DNA of 64,000 nucleotides from Phycisphaerae bacterium (GTDB lineage Bacteria; Planctomycetota; Phycisphaerae; Sedimentisphaerales; Anaerobacaceae), in assembly GCA_021736645.1 (NCBI GenBank), contig JAIPFM010000131.1, forward strand, positions 1-64,000, written 5' to 3'. The translations under genes were made by a program, and so were the position numbers. Of this stretch, positions 1 to 9,800 are shown one piece after another. The notes beneath the pieces are model-generated. The model saw nothing but the letters and a program-made list of their open reading frames with translations. It ran no database searches and had not been told where the DNA came from. Position 1 is the first letter of the stretch, and the number at the start of each line of letters is the position of its first letter.

Positions 1-476
1 GATTTGCCGGTATCACAGGGACTGCGTCACGAACCAGTACCGCCTGGATCAAGACCACAGAAGCCAACCGCACCTTTGTGTCGTGGGGTCTCAATACTGT
101 CGGTAAAAAGTGGAGAATACGTCTGGATGCCACAGGCGGCCTGCGCATCGAGATCAACGGTGCCTATCACTATGGCAGGACGTATCTGGCCGACGATGAA
201 TGGCATCACACAGCCGTGGTGCTGGATGATGACGGCACACCGGATTGTTCGGAGACGCGGCTCTATGTGGACGGCCTGCCTGAAACCACGGCTGCAGTCA
301 CCAGCACGGCCATTGATACGGATTCAACCGGCGTGTTCAGAATCGGCATGGCCACCTACGACACCGTGGGCTTCATTGGCCTGATCGACGAGGTGCGTCT
401 CTATGATCGTGCCCTGTCTGACGGCGAGGTGCTGAGCCTGGCCGGCAGGACATCGCCGGTTGACAAGCCATTTTAA
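1..476 (+). CDS. LamG-domain secreted protein, C-terminal part only (5' end outside window)
   Basis: The frame is open from base 3 and stops with TAA at 474-476, so only about the last 157 residues are present. They form a LamG (concanavalin A-like jelly-roll) module ending in the typical signature GLIDEVRLYDRALSDGEV followed by a short tail. Such modules usually bind carbohydrate or act as surface adhesion domains, so this is probably the end of a large exported protein. The segment matches the end of the convergent gene at 774-3704 almost residue for residue, so the two are recent paralogues arranged tail to tail. The nature of the missing part is unknown; by analogy it could carry CBM96-like and discoidin modules. 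Confidence 0.85.
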   Translation, partial: FAGITGTASRTSTAWIKTTEANRTFVSWGLNTVGKKWRIRLDATGGLRIEINGAYHYGRTYLADDEWHHTAVVLDDDGTPDCSETRLYVDGLPETTAAVTSTAIDTDSTGVFRIGMATYDTVGFIGLIDEVRLYDRALSDGEVLSLAGRTSPVDKPF

Positions 477-773
477 TGGAGCTTACAAACCGTTCAGCGC
501 AGGCATTGAGAGTGGGATTCCTCAGTCCATGCTTGGTCTGCCTGGAATGTTTGGCATATTTGAAAAGATTCGCAGACAACTGCTTTCATTTGAGTGTCGT
601 GTCAATGTGCGCCCCGGCCATTGACAGCTTCGAAGAAGGGTGTCTTATGCCTTTCTGGACATTTAACGTGGGGGCAGAAAAGTCCCTTGCCTGAATTTTC
701 TTTCAAAGATGTCGCCCTCCATCCAGAGGGCCTGTCCTATGCTGTTACATGATAAACAGGGTCACCCTATCCA
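477..773. other. Intergenic gap between two convergent LamG genes
   Basis: About 300 bases lie between the two stop codons. I see no convincing gene. A short CCCTC/GAGGG hairpin near 715-731 could help terminate either gene, but it has no T-run. The flanking coding ends are inverted copies of each other, so this gap is the spacer of a large inverted repeat. Confidence 0.5.
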
Positions 774-3704
774 TCAAAACGGCTTGTCTACAGGCGTGGT
801 CCTGCCTGCCAGGCTCAGCACCTCGCCATCCGACAGGGCACGGTCATAGAGACGCACCTCGTCGATCAGGCCAATGAAGCCCACGGTGTCGTAGGTGGCC
901 ATGCCGATTCTAAACACGCCGGTTGGATCCGTATCGATCGCTGTACTCGTGACTGCAGCGGTGGTTTCCGGCAGGCCGTCCACATAGAGCAGTATTTCCG
1001 CAGCATTTGGCGTGCCGTCATCTTCCAGGACCACGGCTGTGTGATGCCATTCGTCGTCTGCCAGATACGTCTTGCCATAGTGGTAGGCGCCGTTGATCTC
1101 GGCACGCAGGCCGCCTGTGACATCCAGACGGATTCTCCACTTTCTGCCTGTCGTGTTCAGGCCCCAGGACACAAACGTCCGGTTGGCCTCTGTGGTCTTG
1201 ATCCAGGCGGTACTGGTACGAGACGCAGTCCCTGTCACTCCTGCAAATCCCGTGTCCACATAGCCGGTCTCGCTGAACAGCAGGGCAGAGCCCTGTATGC
1301 CGGTATCCCAGGTGGCATCCACGATGGTCCCGGTGTGTCCGTGGCCTGAACTGTCGGCCGTTGTCGACCCGCTGCCCTCGTCAAGACTCCACGCACCCAC
1401 CAGATTTAAGGTTCCTGGATCCACGGGCATGATCTTCTGGCCTGCTTGAGGATGCAAACGGATATCATCGATCAAGAGCATGCCTGACGCACCCGACCCC
1501 TCCACACCCATCGCGAGCTTGGTGACGTTCTGGAGGTTGGTGTTCACAGCCGTCAGGTCAATATTCCACGCCTGCCACACGGTCAAGGCCAGATTCGCGG
1601 GATCACCGTTGTACGTGACCTTGGTGTCGTTGATCTTGACATACAGCGCCCCAGTGTTGCCGACCTGACCTGCAAACGCGATAGACAGGGTCTTGACGCC
1701 GCCTGCAGTCCAGTCCTGGGGCACGGCAAATGTGCGCTCAGTCTCTGACGCGGTGCCGCCGATATTGCTGTAGTAGAACGGCATGGACTGACTGCTGCCG
1801 GCCATGGTATTGCCGGTTTCCATGATGGACCCGTCAAACTGAGGACTGCCCGGATTCCAGATGTCATGGCCGATGCCTGCCCCTGTGCCGTTGCCTCCAT
1901 AGGCCACAGTGAAGAACTCATCGGCTGAATAGCCGTAGCCGTCAAGCCACGTCTGGAACGGACGGTCCGGACTGAGGTTGCCGTAGCTCTCGAAATCCTC
2001 CACCACGAAGAATGTGGCTGTACTCAAACTCCACACAGGACCTTCCCACACGGACATGCTCTCTGCGTCGTTGACTTCATCCACGCGCCAGTAATAGGTC
2101 TCACCCAACTGGGCACCCAGCGAGTCAATTGCCACCTGGTTTGTACTGGCCTGGACAGAGGGGGCCGAGCCACTGGCTACGGCCTCGGCATCGGCACTCA
2201 TATAGATGGTGTGCTGATCGGCCTCGCGTCCAGCTCGCCATGTCACAACCGCATCAGGGAGCACGTCAGTCGAACCGGAGGTCGGGTTTGGTGTGCGTGC
2301 ATACACGGGAAGCCCGTAGAACCGGATTTCCGACACACCGTATTGCTTGAGCAGGCCGCCCCAGTTACTCAGAATATTGATTCTCACATACTTGGCCAGG
2401 GCCCGACCGAGGTCAATGGCCTGAGGCGCATCATAGGTGGGTTGACCAGGGGCTCGGGCGACTTGACTGGCTTGGGAAATGACCGTCCAATCCGCACCAT
2501 CGATAGAGCATTCAATGGTGACATCCTTGATGCCCCAGCCGACAAATCCTTCAGAGGTGCTGTTGGAATTCCAGACCAGCATCTTGTCCAGCTTCTGGAC
2601 CTGGTCGAACTCAACCATCAGCCAGGGAGACAAGTCCGTGGCTGCACTGAGCCACATGGCGTCGCTGTCCGAGGTGTGGGTGGTGCCGTCAAGACCGGAG
2701 CCATCCACGGTCAGGCTGGGTGGATTCACCTCTGCAGAACTCGACGCCGTGACATGGTTCACGTCCACGGGAATCATGATGGAATAGGGCTCCACCGTGA
2801 AATTCCAGATGTCACCCTTAAAGACCGTGTAATCCGGAGCGCCATTGACCTCATCCACTCGCCAGTAATACGTGGTGCCGAAGTCGAGTCGCGTAGTGGG
2901 CTCAAAGCTGTTGGCATCCTGGGGGATACCGCCCATGCCGTCATTCACATCTCGGAAGTTGTCGCTCAGGTAGACAATGTGCCCATTGACCGACGGTGCG
3001 AATTGTCCTGGTGTCCAGCCGAGAATGACATTCCATGGTATGTCTGTTGCTTCATTAGCGGGGCTGGGCCTAAAGGCCTGCGAGGCTGCTCTCACAGTCA
3101 ACGTGACAGGACTGTAGTTGGCGTGTTCTTTTGATGCGAATCCCAGGTTGTGAGACCCGTTCCCCGATGTCCTTCGAAACAACAGTGTCATCTGATTGTC
3201 AGTATCGTCGTTGATGAAGTCGGCGAGAGCGGGGTCACTGAATGTCACGATACCCCCGGCCGGTGTTTGGTCCACCAGGAAAGAGCCCAGATATGTCGCA
3301 TCAGCCGTGAAGTTGTGGTCTGAGAGACTATTTGCCGGGGCGTTGTTCCAGGTGATCTCACTCTCGACCCAGGTGTGATCCAGGGACTCCGCAAGGCCAT
3401 AGACCTCCACGGTAAAGACCTGCGGAGTGGTTCCTCCGCCGCCCTCGTTGTTTATGGTAACCGTTAATTCGAGCGAAGCATCCGCAATCCCACTGGCAAC
3501 CTCAAAGCGAATATAACCCTTGCGGTCCGTGGAGCCGCCGTTGGTGTTCTTGATGACGATGTTCCCCTCGGTTGAGTAGTTGTTGTCGGTATTGCCGGAA
3601 CCCCTGACATAGGTGTCAGCCGTTGGCCCGACCGCCTGTGCGTTATTCATCAGGCCCAGTACAGGTACAAGAATAGAAACCACAGAAATCAATGCTTTAA
3701 ACAT
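774..3704 (-). CDS. Large secreted multidomain protein: CBM96/DNRLRE-like, FN3-like, discoidin, LamG
   Basis: A 976-residue exported protein with an N-terminal signal peptide (hydrophobic residues 4-22, then NAQA). Residues about 25-205 resemble a CBM96/DNRLRE module (start PTADTYVRGSG, motif TWNNAPA). Two FN3-like stretches with YYWRVDEVNG and YYWRVDEVND flank a discoidin (F5/8 type C) domain at about 315-470. A region with QTWLDGYGYSADEFF follows, then a C-terminal LamG domain at about 815-970. The start is supported by GGAG about ten bases upstream of the ATG. No catalytic motif is visible, so a glycan-binding or cell-surface role is inferred. The middle is paralogous to the gene at 47583-50567, and the LamG end to the partial gene at the left edge. 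Confidence 0.85.
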   Translation of the reverse strand: MFKALISVVSILVPVLGLMNNAQAVGPTADTYVRGSGNTDNNYSTEGNIVIKNTNGGSTDRKGYIRFEVASGIADASLELTVTINNEGGGGTTPQVFTVEVYGLAESLDHTWVESEITWNNAPANSLSDHNFTADATYLGSFLVDQTPAGGIVTFSDPALADFINDDTDNQMTLLFRRTSGNGSHNLGFASKEHANYSPVTLTVRAASQAFRPSPANEATDIPWNVILGWTPGQFAPSVNGHIVYLSDNFRDVNDGMGGIPQDANSFEPTTRLDFGTTYYWRVDEVNGAPDYTVFKGDIWNFTVEPYSIMIPVDVNHVTASSSAEVNPPSLTVDGSGLDGTTHTSDSDAMWLSAATDLSPWLMVEFDQVQKLDKMLVWNSNSTSEGFVGWGIKDVTIECSIDGADWTVISQASQVARAPGQPTYDAPQAIDLGRALAKYVRINILSNWGGLLKQYGVSEIRFYGLPVYARTPNPTSGSTDVLPDAVVTWRAGREADQHTIYMSADAEAVASGSAPSVQASTNQVAIDSLGAQLGETYYWRVDEVNDAESMSVWEGPVWSLSTATFFVVEDFESYGNLSPDRPFQTWLDGYGYSADEFFTVAYGGNGTGAGIGHDIWNPGSPQFDGSIMETGNTMAGSSQSMPFYYSNIGGTASETERTFAVPQDWTAGGVKTLSIAFAGQVGNTGALYVKINDTKVTYNGDPANLALTVWQAWNIDLTAVNTNLQNVTKLAMGVEGSGASGMLLIDDIRLHPQAGQKIMPVDPGTLNLVGAWSLDEGSGSTTADSSGHGHTGTIVDATWDTGIQGSALLFSETGYVDTGFAGVTGTASRTSTAWIKTTEANRTFVSWGLNTTGRKWRIRLDVTGGLRAEINGAYHYGKTYLADDEWHHTAVVLEDDGTPNAAEILLYVDGLPETTAAVTSTAIDTDPTGVFRIGMATYDTVGFIGLIDEVRLYDRALSDGEVLSLAGRTTPVDKPF

Positions 3705-3973
3705 AACTCAGTTCTCCATACAAAAAGGTCTTTGTCTCTTCTCAGTACTCCTCATGTGACTGATACTTCATCCACTGGTCAACGGGCGTCTTCCACACAA
3801 AACCCTGCGGTCATGTGATGAGTATGATGGTCGATACCTCCTCCATGGGTCGCTGCCTATTCGTCTATCCGTGAGGCCTAATAAGGTTATTGCCAACCTG
3901 AATTATCATTACACGATACCATTTAAGGGGCGATTTCTCAATAAGTTATCTCGGATTTATACCATGGAGAATG

Positions 3974-4372
3974 CTAAAATCCATGTTTCACGAGACATCT
4001 GGATGTCGAGATGTTCCTTTGTGAAAGATTGGTCACAGCCTCGGCGAGTGGACGATCGACAATCTTTTTGACTTTGTTTTCCCATTCATTGATAACGCCG
4101 GCTGTTTCAGGATCGCTTTCCATGGAGGCGTTGATCTCTATCAGTTTGTATGAAAAATCCACGATGCAGTCTTTGTCCGTATCTACCGTGATATCGAGGC
4201 GGCCAATGTAATAACCATGGGATTCCCCTTGAGGATCTTCAGCCGAGACAGAAATTATACCCTGGTGGATGGGCCGGATCAAAGTGAAAACCGTGTCAGG
4301 ATCGCCATGAGGTGCTGGTGATGACTCAGGATTGATCCTCCGGATAGAGCTTGCAGGCCGTAAATATAAAAG
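3974..4372 (-). pseudogene. Remnant of a secreted 5'-nucleotidase/metallophosphatase-type gene
   Basis: The minus strand reads a stretch typical of the end of a bacterial calcineurin-like phosphoesterase/5'-nucleotidase catalytic domain: GYYIGRLDITVDTDK, then YKLIEINASMESDPE, then INEWENKVKKIVDRPLAEA. Nothing upstream encodes the expected metal-binding start of such an enzyme. Beyond about 4372 the frame is only the antisense shadow of the helicase gene, and the end at 3974 lacks the nucleotide-binding C-terminal domain. It is therefore best read as a truncated, decayed copy, possibly cut when the helicase segment arrived. The family call rests on motif memory and has not been checked by a search. 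Confidence 0.5.
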
Positions 4373-4451
4373 ATAATATGGCCAGCTTGTTACAAAAAGT
4401 CCTTCGAACCCCGTCTGAAATATAAGGTGTGTACCCGTTGAATATATCGAT

Positions 4452-6596
4452 ATGATGCTGCTCCACATAGAATCACTTTCGCGGGAAGTCACCAAATCCC
4501 AACTGTTGGGCTTCCTGAATTCGGTCCCGGGCATGGCAGGGCGGAGCGTGGGACGCATTGACCTGTGGGCCGGCAAGGCCGTGATCGACATCCCGGATGA
4601 TTGGCAGGTCCGCCTGGTCAAGGCCCTCGATGGCCGGACACTCGGGGGGCGTCGAGTGCGCGTCTGGGCAGAGAGCCCTGGAAGTGCCTCGGATAACGGT
4701 GACTCTCATTTTGAGCAATTGGCCAACCTGCTCGAATTGGAGCATCAGGAGGAAGCAAGGGAGGCGGTCGAGCGGGGCCGGAGACTGTCATACGCGGATG
4801 CCGAACGATCGGGAACCAGTTTGGTGGACCTGGTGATTGCAGACGAGGATACCGGTCTTGGAGGTCGGCACATACTGCAGCTCGCCAAATGCAAGCGCTC
4901 GCCATTGCCCTGGACACGTCTTGGCGTTGGCAGCCCCATCGTGCTCTCTCCTGATAAAGGCCAAGGGGCGGTTCAGTACAGAGGTGTGATTTGTCAACGT
5001 GCTGAAGGATTCCTGCGCGTGGCCCTGGGACACATGTCGGACGATCTGGCTGAGTATGAAACGTGGCGTCTGGACCTTTCCAGTGACGAAGTGGCCATGC
5101 AAAGGCAACAGGCCGCGCTGCAGCGTGTGCGCCTGGCCCAAGCGGAACGCCTGGCAGAGCTGCGTGACATTCTACTGGGCAAGCGCACACCGGAGTTCGA
5201 TCCTGAACAGGAGGAGCCTGTACTTGATGCCGGGCTCAATGAAACTCAACGCCAGGCTGTACGGTTCGCGTTGGCTGCCCGCGATGTGGCGCTGCTTCAC
5301 GGGCCGCCGGGCACTGGCAAGACAACGGCCGTCATAGAACTGATCCGCAGGGCGGTCCGCCGCGGTGACAAGGTCCTGGCCTGCGCACCCAGCAATCTGG
5401 CTGTGGACAACATCTTTGAACGCCTGCTGGACGCTGGTGAGCGAGTGGTTCGATTGGGTCATCCGGCCCGTGTGACGGCCGATCTTCGCGCTCACACGCT
5501 GGATCTGTTGGTGGAGGCGCATCCGGATGTCAAGCTGGCCCGCAAGCTGGTCAAGGAGGCCATGGGCAAGTTTCGGCAGGCAGGCCGCTATACCCGGGCC
5601 AAGCCTGTGCCTGGTTCGCGTCAGGAGATCCGGCAGGAGGCCAAGGATCTATTGGCCGATGCGCGGCGTTTGGAGGCGCAGGCCGTGGAGCATATTCTCG
5701 ATAACGCCGATGTGCTATGTGCGACCACAACCGCTCTGGGCAACGAGGTGTTGGGCAGGCGGCGATTCGATTTGGGTGTCATCGACGAGGCATGTCAGAG
5801 TACTGAGCCGGGGTGCTGGGTACCTGTGCTCAGATGTGACAAGGTGGTGCTGGCCGGCGACCATTGCCAGCTGCCTCCGACCGTGGTGAGCCGGGAGGCT
5901 GCTGCGGGGGGGCTTGGTGTGAGCCTGTTCGAGCGGCTGATGCTTCTTTTCAACGGTTCGATCGCCCGCCAACTGACTGTTCAGTACCGCATGCACCAGG
6001 CGATCATGGACTTTTCGTCACGAGAGTTTTATGAGGCCAGGCTGCAGGCTGACACGTCTGTGTGTGCGCATGTATTGGCCGATCTCCCAGGGGTGGGTGC
6101 CGGCTGCGCCACTGAGCGTCCCATTGAGTTCATTGACACGGCCGGCGCAAGCTTCGACGAAGAGGTGGAGCCCGATGGTGAGAGCCGCCTGAATCGGCAT
6201 GAAGCGGCGCTTGTGTGCTCCAAGGTGCAGGGGCTCCTGGACTGCGGCGTGGCAGCGTGCGACATCGCGGTCATCGCCACCTATGCTGCGCAGGTGCGGC
6301 TCCTTCGCGAGCAGTTGCCTGTGCCGGGCCTGGAGGTCGACAGTGTCGATGGCTTCCAGGGACGGGAGAAGGAAGCCGTGATCATCTCGCTTGTGCGATC
6401 CAATCCCCGGGCCGAGATCGGTTTCCTGCAGGATGTGCGTCGAATGAATGTGGCCATGACGCGTGCGCGCAGGAAATTGCTGCTGGTGGGCGACAGTGCG
6501 ACATTGTGCGCCCACCCGTTTTATCGCCGTATGATCGATTACTTCGACACACTCGGGGCCTACAGGACCGTCTGGGAAGAGGACGACACGGTCTGA
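4452..6596 (+). CDS. SF1B DNA/RNA helicase (IGHMBP2/UPF1-like) with N-terminal DbpA-type RNA-binding domain
   Basis: A 714-residue cytoplasmic ATP-dependent helicase. Residues about 3-75 look like the RRM-like DbpA RNA-binding domain (IGRIDLW-type strand written here as VGRIDLWAGKAVIDIP, ending RVRVW). The helicase core has Walker A GPPGTGKTT at 284-292, motif Ia CAPSNLAVDN, the DEAC box from D445 (IDEACQS), GDHCQLPPTV (motif III), QYRMH (motif IV), VDSVDGFQGREK (motif V) and VAMTRARRKLLLVGD (motif VI), so all ATPase motifs are intact. The family unwinds duplex DNA or RNA 5' to 3'; the head domain suggests a structured-RNA substrate, which is inference. No clear ribosome binding site precedes the tandem ATGATG start. 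Neighbours offer no functional link. Confidence 0.9.
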   Translation: MMLLHIESLSREVTKSQLLGFLNSVPGMAGRSVGRIDLWAGKAVIDIPDDWQVRLVKALDGRTLGGRRVRVWAESPGSASDNGDSHFEQLANLLELEHQEEAREAVERGRRLSYADAERSGTSLVDLVIADEDTGLGGRHILQLAKCKRSPLPWTRLGVGSPIVLSPDKGQGAVQYRGVICQRAEGFLRVALGHMSDDLAEYETWRLDLSSDEVAMQRQQAALQRVRLAQAERLAELRDILLGKRTPEFDPEQEEPVLDAGLNETQRQAVRFALAARDVALLHGPPGTGKTTAVIELIRRAVRRGDKVLACAPSNLAVDNIFERLLDAGERVVRLGHPARVTADLRAHTLDLLVEAHPDVKLARKLVKEAMGKFRQAGRYTRAKPVPGSRQEIRQEAKDLLADARRLEAQAVEHILDNADVLCATTTALGNEVLGRRRFDLGVIDEACQSTEPGCWVPVLRCDKVVLAGDHCQLPPTVVSREAAAGGLGVSLFERLMLLFNGSIARQLTVQYRMHQAIMDFSSREFYEARLQADTSVCAHVLADLPGVGAGCATERPIEFIDTAGASFDEEVEPDGESRLNRHEAALVCSKVQGLLDCGVAACDIAVIATYAAQVRLLREQLPVPGLEVDSVDGFQGREKEAVIISLVRSNPRAEIGFLQDVRRMNVAMTRARRKLLLVGDSATLCAHPFYRRMIDYFDTLGAYRTVWEEDDTV

Positions 6597-6837
6597 CCCA
6601 TGAGCACGGAGCATGGCGGTAAATCTGCGTCAAAGTGACGAATTCAGTCTAAAGTGAGAATCACATGTAACCTGCCCGCTGGAAAATGATACTACCTTCT
6701 TAATATAGTCTAGAGTCTTTCCTGGAGGTGCGAATCCTGGGGATTCCCGATGATATGAAGAAACTGGTGTGTTTTGCCAGGGCGTCTTAGACACAAATTT
6801 TCACTTTGATGGACAATCTCATGTTGAGGAGATGTCA

Positions 6838-9800
6838 ATGCTACGAAGAAAAATAGTCTTCTCGACAGTCGTCGCGGCTGCCTCTGCCTTGATCATCTGG
6901 CAGGTTGGCTTCGAAACACCCGGTTACAGTGGGGTCAGCGAGGCAAATGTTCCTCCGGCGAGCGAGACTCAAGACAGCTCACCCCAGGCGCCTTCCGCTC
7001 CGGTCGAGCGCGTCAAGCGCCCCAAGGCCAATGTACGGCCTCAAAAGAAGCAACCCAAGCTTTCCCCCGCCAGACAGCAGGCAGAGTTGGCCTCGGACGC
7101 GTCCGATCCCTTGCCGCTCGACACCTCTGTGGACCAGAATGAACCAATGGATCCGAACACACAGCTCGAAGCCATTAATCTGCAAAGCGTGGAGATGAAG
7201 TTCATTATCCCCAAAATCGCAGATTGGACTGGGAAAACCGTGATACCCGATGACGGGATTATGCGTCTGAAGATCTCGATTTACGCGCCCCGGATGCTGC
7301 CGCGGGCCAAGGCCCTGGAAAAAATCTATGGTGCCCTGCGCATGCAGGGCTATGTGGCTGAAGAGTCCGGTGAGACGGTCTACCTGAAACCCACGGGCAC
7401 TGCCAAACTGGGATTGGTGCCCACGGTTCTGCCCGGTCAAGCCCTTGCCAGTATTGAAAACAGAGAGCAGGTCGTGCAGAAGTTCTTCAAGCTCAACCAT
7501 TACAGCCCGGGCCAGATGGCCCAAATCATCCAACCCCTGGTCAGTGAGAACAGTCACGTCAGCGCGGATGAAAATGCCGGTACCCTGCTCGTCATAGACA
7601 CGGTGGCCACACTCATGCGCATCGAGGTGATCATTACCCAGTTTGACATTGTCCAGGGCACAGAAAGCGTGACCGAGATATTCGAAATCCGCCACCGTGA
7701 TCCCGAGAGCATTGTGGCGCTGCTGCACGTACTCCTGGCCAAGGGCCCGGCGCCCGAGGCCGCGGTCAGTACCAAGATGTCTCGGTCCACCGCCGTGGCC
7801 AGCAATCGGGCCAAGGGCAGGCCTGCCAAGCCTGGCAAGTCTGTCCCTGCAGCCACGGCCACCTCGGTGGTGGTGAGTCGAGGTACCCAAACCATGACAC
7901 TGCTGGCCGAACCGCGGTACAACTGGATCATTGCGCGGGCCTCTGAGGATGACCTGAAGATCATACGCCAGTGGATTGAACGGCTCGACAAGGCCGTACC
8001 CACGGTGATGGCCGAGGATTCCCTGGCCGACATAGAAAACAAGAACCAGATCGTTCAGCGGTTTATCAGGTTGAAGAGCTACAGCGCGAGCCAGATGGTC
8101 AATATCATCCACCCCCTCATGGGGGAATCGGGGTATGCCACTGCAGACGAAGATGCAGGCACACTCCTGCTGATCGATACCGTGGAAAACCTCATGCGTG
8201 TCGAGGCGATCATTGCCCACTTTGACGAGGTTGAGGCCGAAAACATCATTGTCCAGGTCTTTGAGATTCGTCACCGCGAGCCTGAGGAGATCGTGACATT
8301 ACTGCAGACTTTGTTCAGTGCCGAACAGACCTCAAAGACCCAGGCCAAAAAAGACACCAGGAGTCGGCTGCCCAGACAGAAGCCGTTGGCCAAGACAGGC
8401 AGCACCACCTATGTGGGGGGCAGCACCAGTGGAAAAACACTGACGCTCATTTCCGAACCCCGCCAGAAATGGATCATTGCCAAGGCCTCGGAAGAAGACC
8501 TCGAGCAGATTGCCCAGTGGATTCAGAGGCTCGACACGCCCATTCCCACCATTTTGGCGGGTGAGCCGCTCACAGGTGTGGAAAACAAGAACCTGGTCGT
8601 ACAACGGTTTGTGACCCTTCAAAACTACAGCGCCGGCAAAATGGCGGAGATACTCACCCCCATGATGAACGAATCAGGCTATGTGACCGGCGACGAAGCC
8701 ACGGGCACTCTGGTGATTGTCGATACCGTGGAAAACCTGCTCCGCATCGAGGAGGTCATCGTGCGATTCGATGTCCCGGAGTCAGAGCACACCAACACCC
8801 AGGTATTCGAGATTGTACATCGAGAACCGGATGAGATTATCCAACTGCTCGAATCGCTGGTCGATCACGCCGCCGGTCCAGGGAGTACGAACAAAGGCGG
8901 TTCGTCGAGGAGCACCCGGTACTCGAGCGGCCAGCGACCCTCGTCAGCAAACAACCGAAACAGGAGCGGGGGCGCCACATCCACGATCGTGGGCACCAGC
9001 GGTAAATCCGTGGTCCTGGTTCCGGACCCGAGACAGAAGCTGATTGTCGCCAAGGGTTCGGCTGCAGACCTTGAAGAGATCGACCAATGGATTCGAAGGC
9101 TCGACAGGGCTGTCGCGACTCTGCTCTCCACACAATCCCTGGCCGATATCGAGAACAAGAACCAGGTTGTTCAGAAGTGTATCAAGCTCGAGACCTTCAG
9201 CCCGAATCGGATGGCGGATATCATTTTGCCGCTCATGGGTGAATCGGGTTATCTCAGCGCAGATGAAATCACCGGTAATCTGCTGCTGATCGACACGGTG
9301 GAGAACCTCATGCGCATCGAAACCATCATTGCCCAATTCGATGTGCCGGAGGCAGAGGACACGATCACTGAAATACTCACCGTACGCAACGGCGATCCGT
9401 ACGAAATCGTCCAGTTGGTGCGCATGCTGCTCGGTGATGGCAACGGACGCACGCCTTCCGGCAACGGACGAAACACGAAATCGCCGCCCTCCACGTCACG
9501 GCGAACCACCGGCAGTTCGAATCTGTATCGCGGCAGTGCGGCGGTCACCGGTGCCAATTCGGTCCTGCTCGGCCCGAGCGATACCCAGGTGGTGCTGATC
9601 CCCGAACCCAAGCGGGGGTGGATCATCGCGCGTGCATCGGCCGAGGATATGCAGATGATTCGAGAGTGGATTGCCAAGCTCGATCTGCAGGACACGATGA
9701 AAAAAGAATACGAGACGGTCCCCATTACCTATGCCAATGTCCAGGAGGTGGCGGCCCATCTCAATGAGGCCCTGCAGAAGATGCCTGGAACGGAGCTCGA

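Noticed and set aside
2211-3134. 307-codon open frame on the plus strand
   Set aside because: It lies wholly inside the LamG/discoidin gene on the other strand, lacks a ribosome binding site and has a composition (His, Arg, Gly-rich) typical of antisense frames.
6979-8274. 431-codon open frame on the minus strand
   Set aside because: It is antisense to the repeat-rich secretin gene; its length reflects codon bias of the real gene, not coding.
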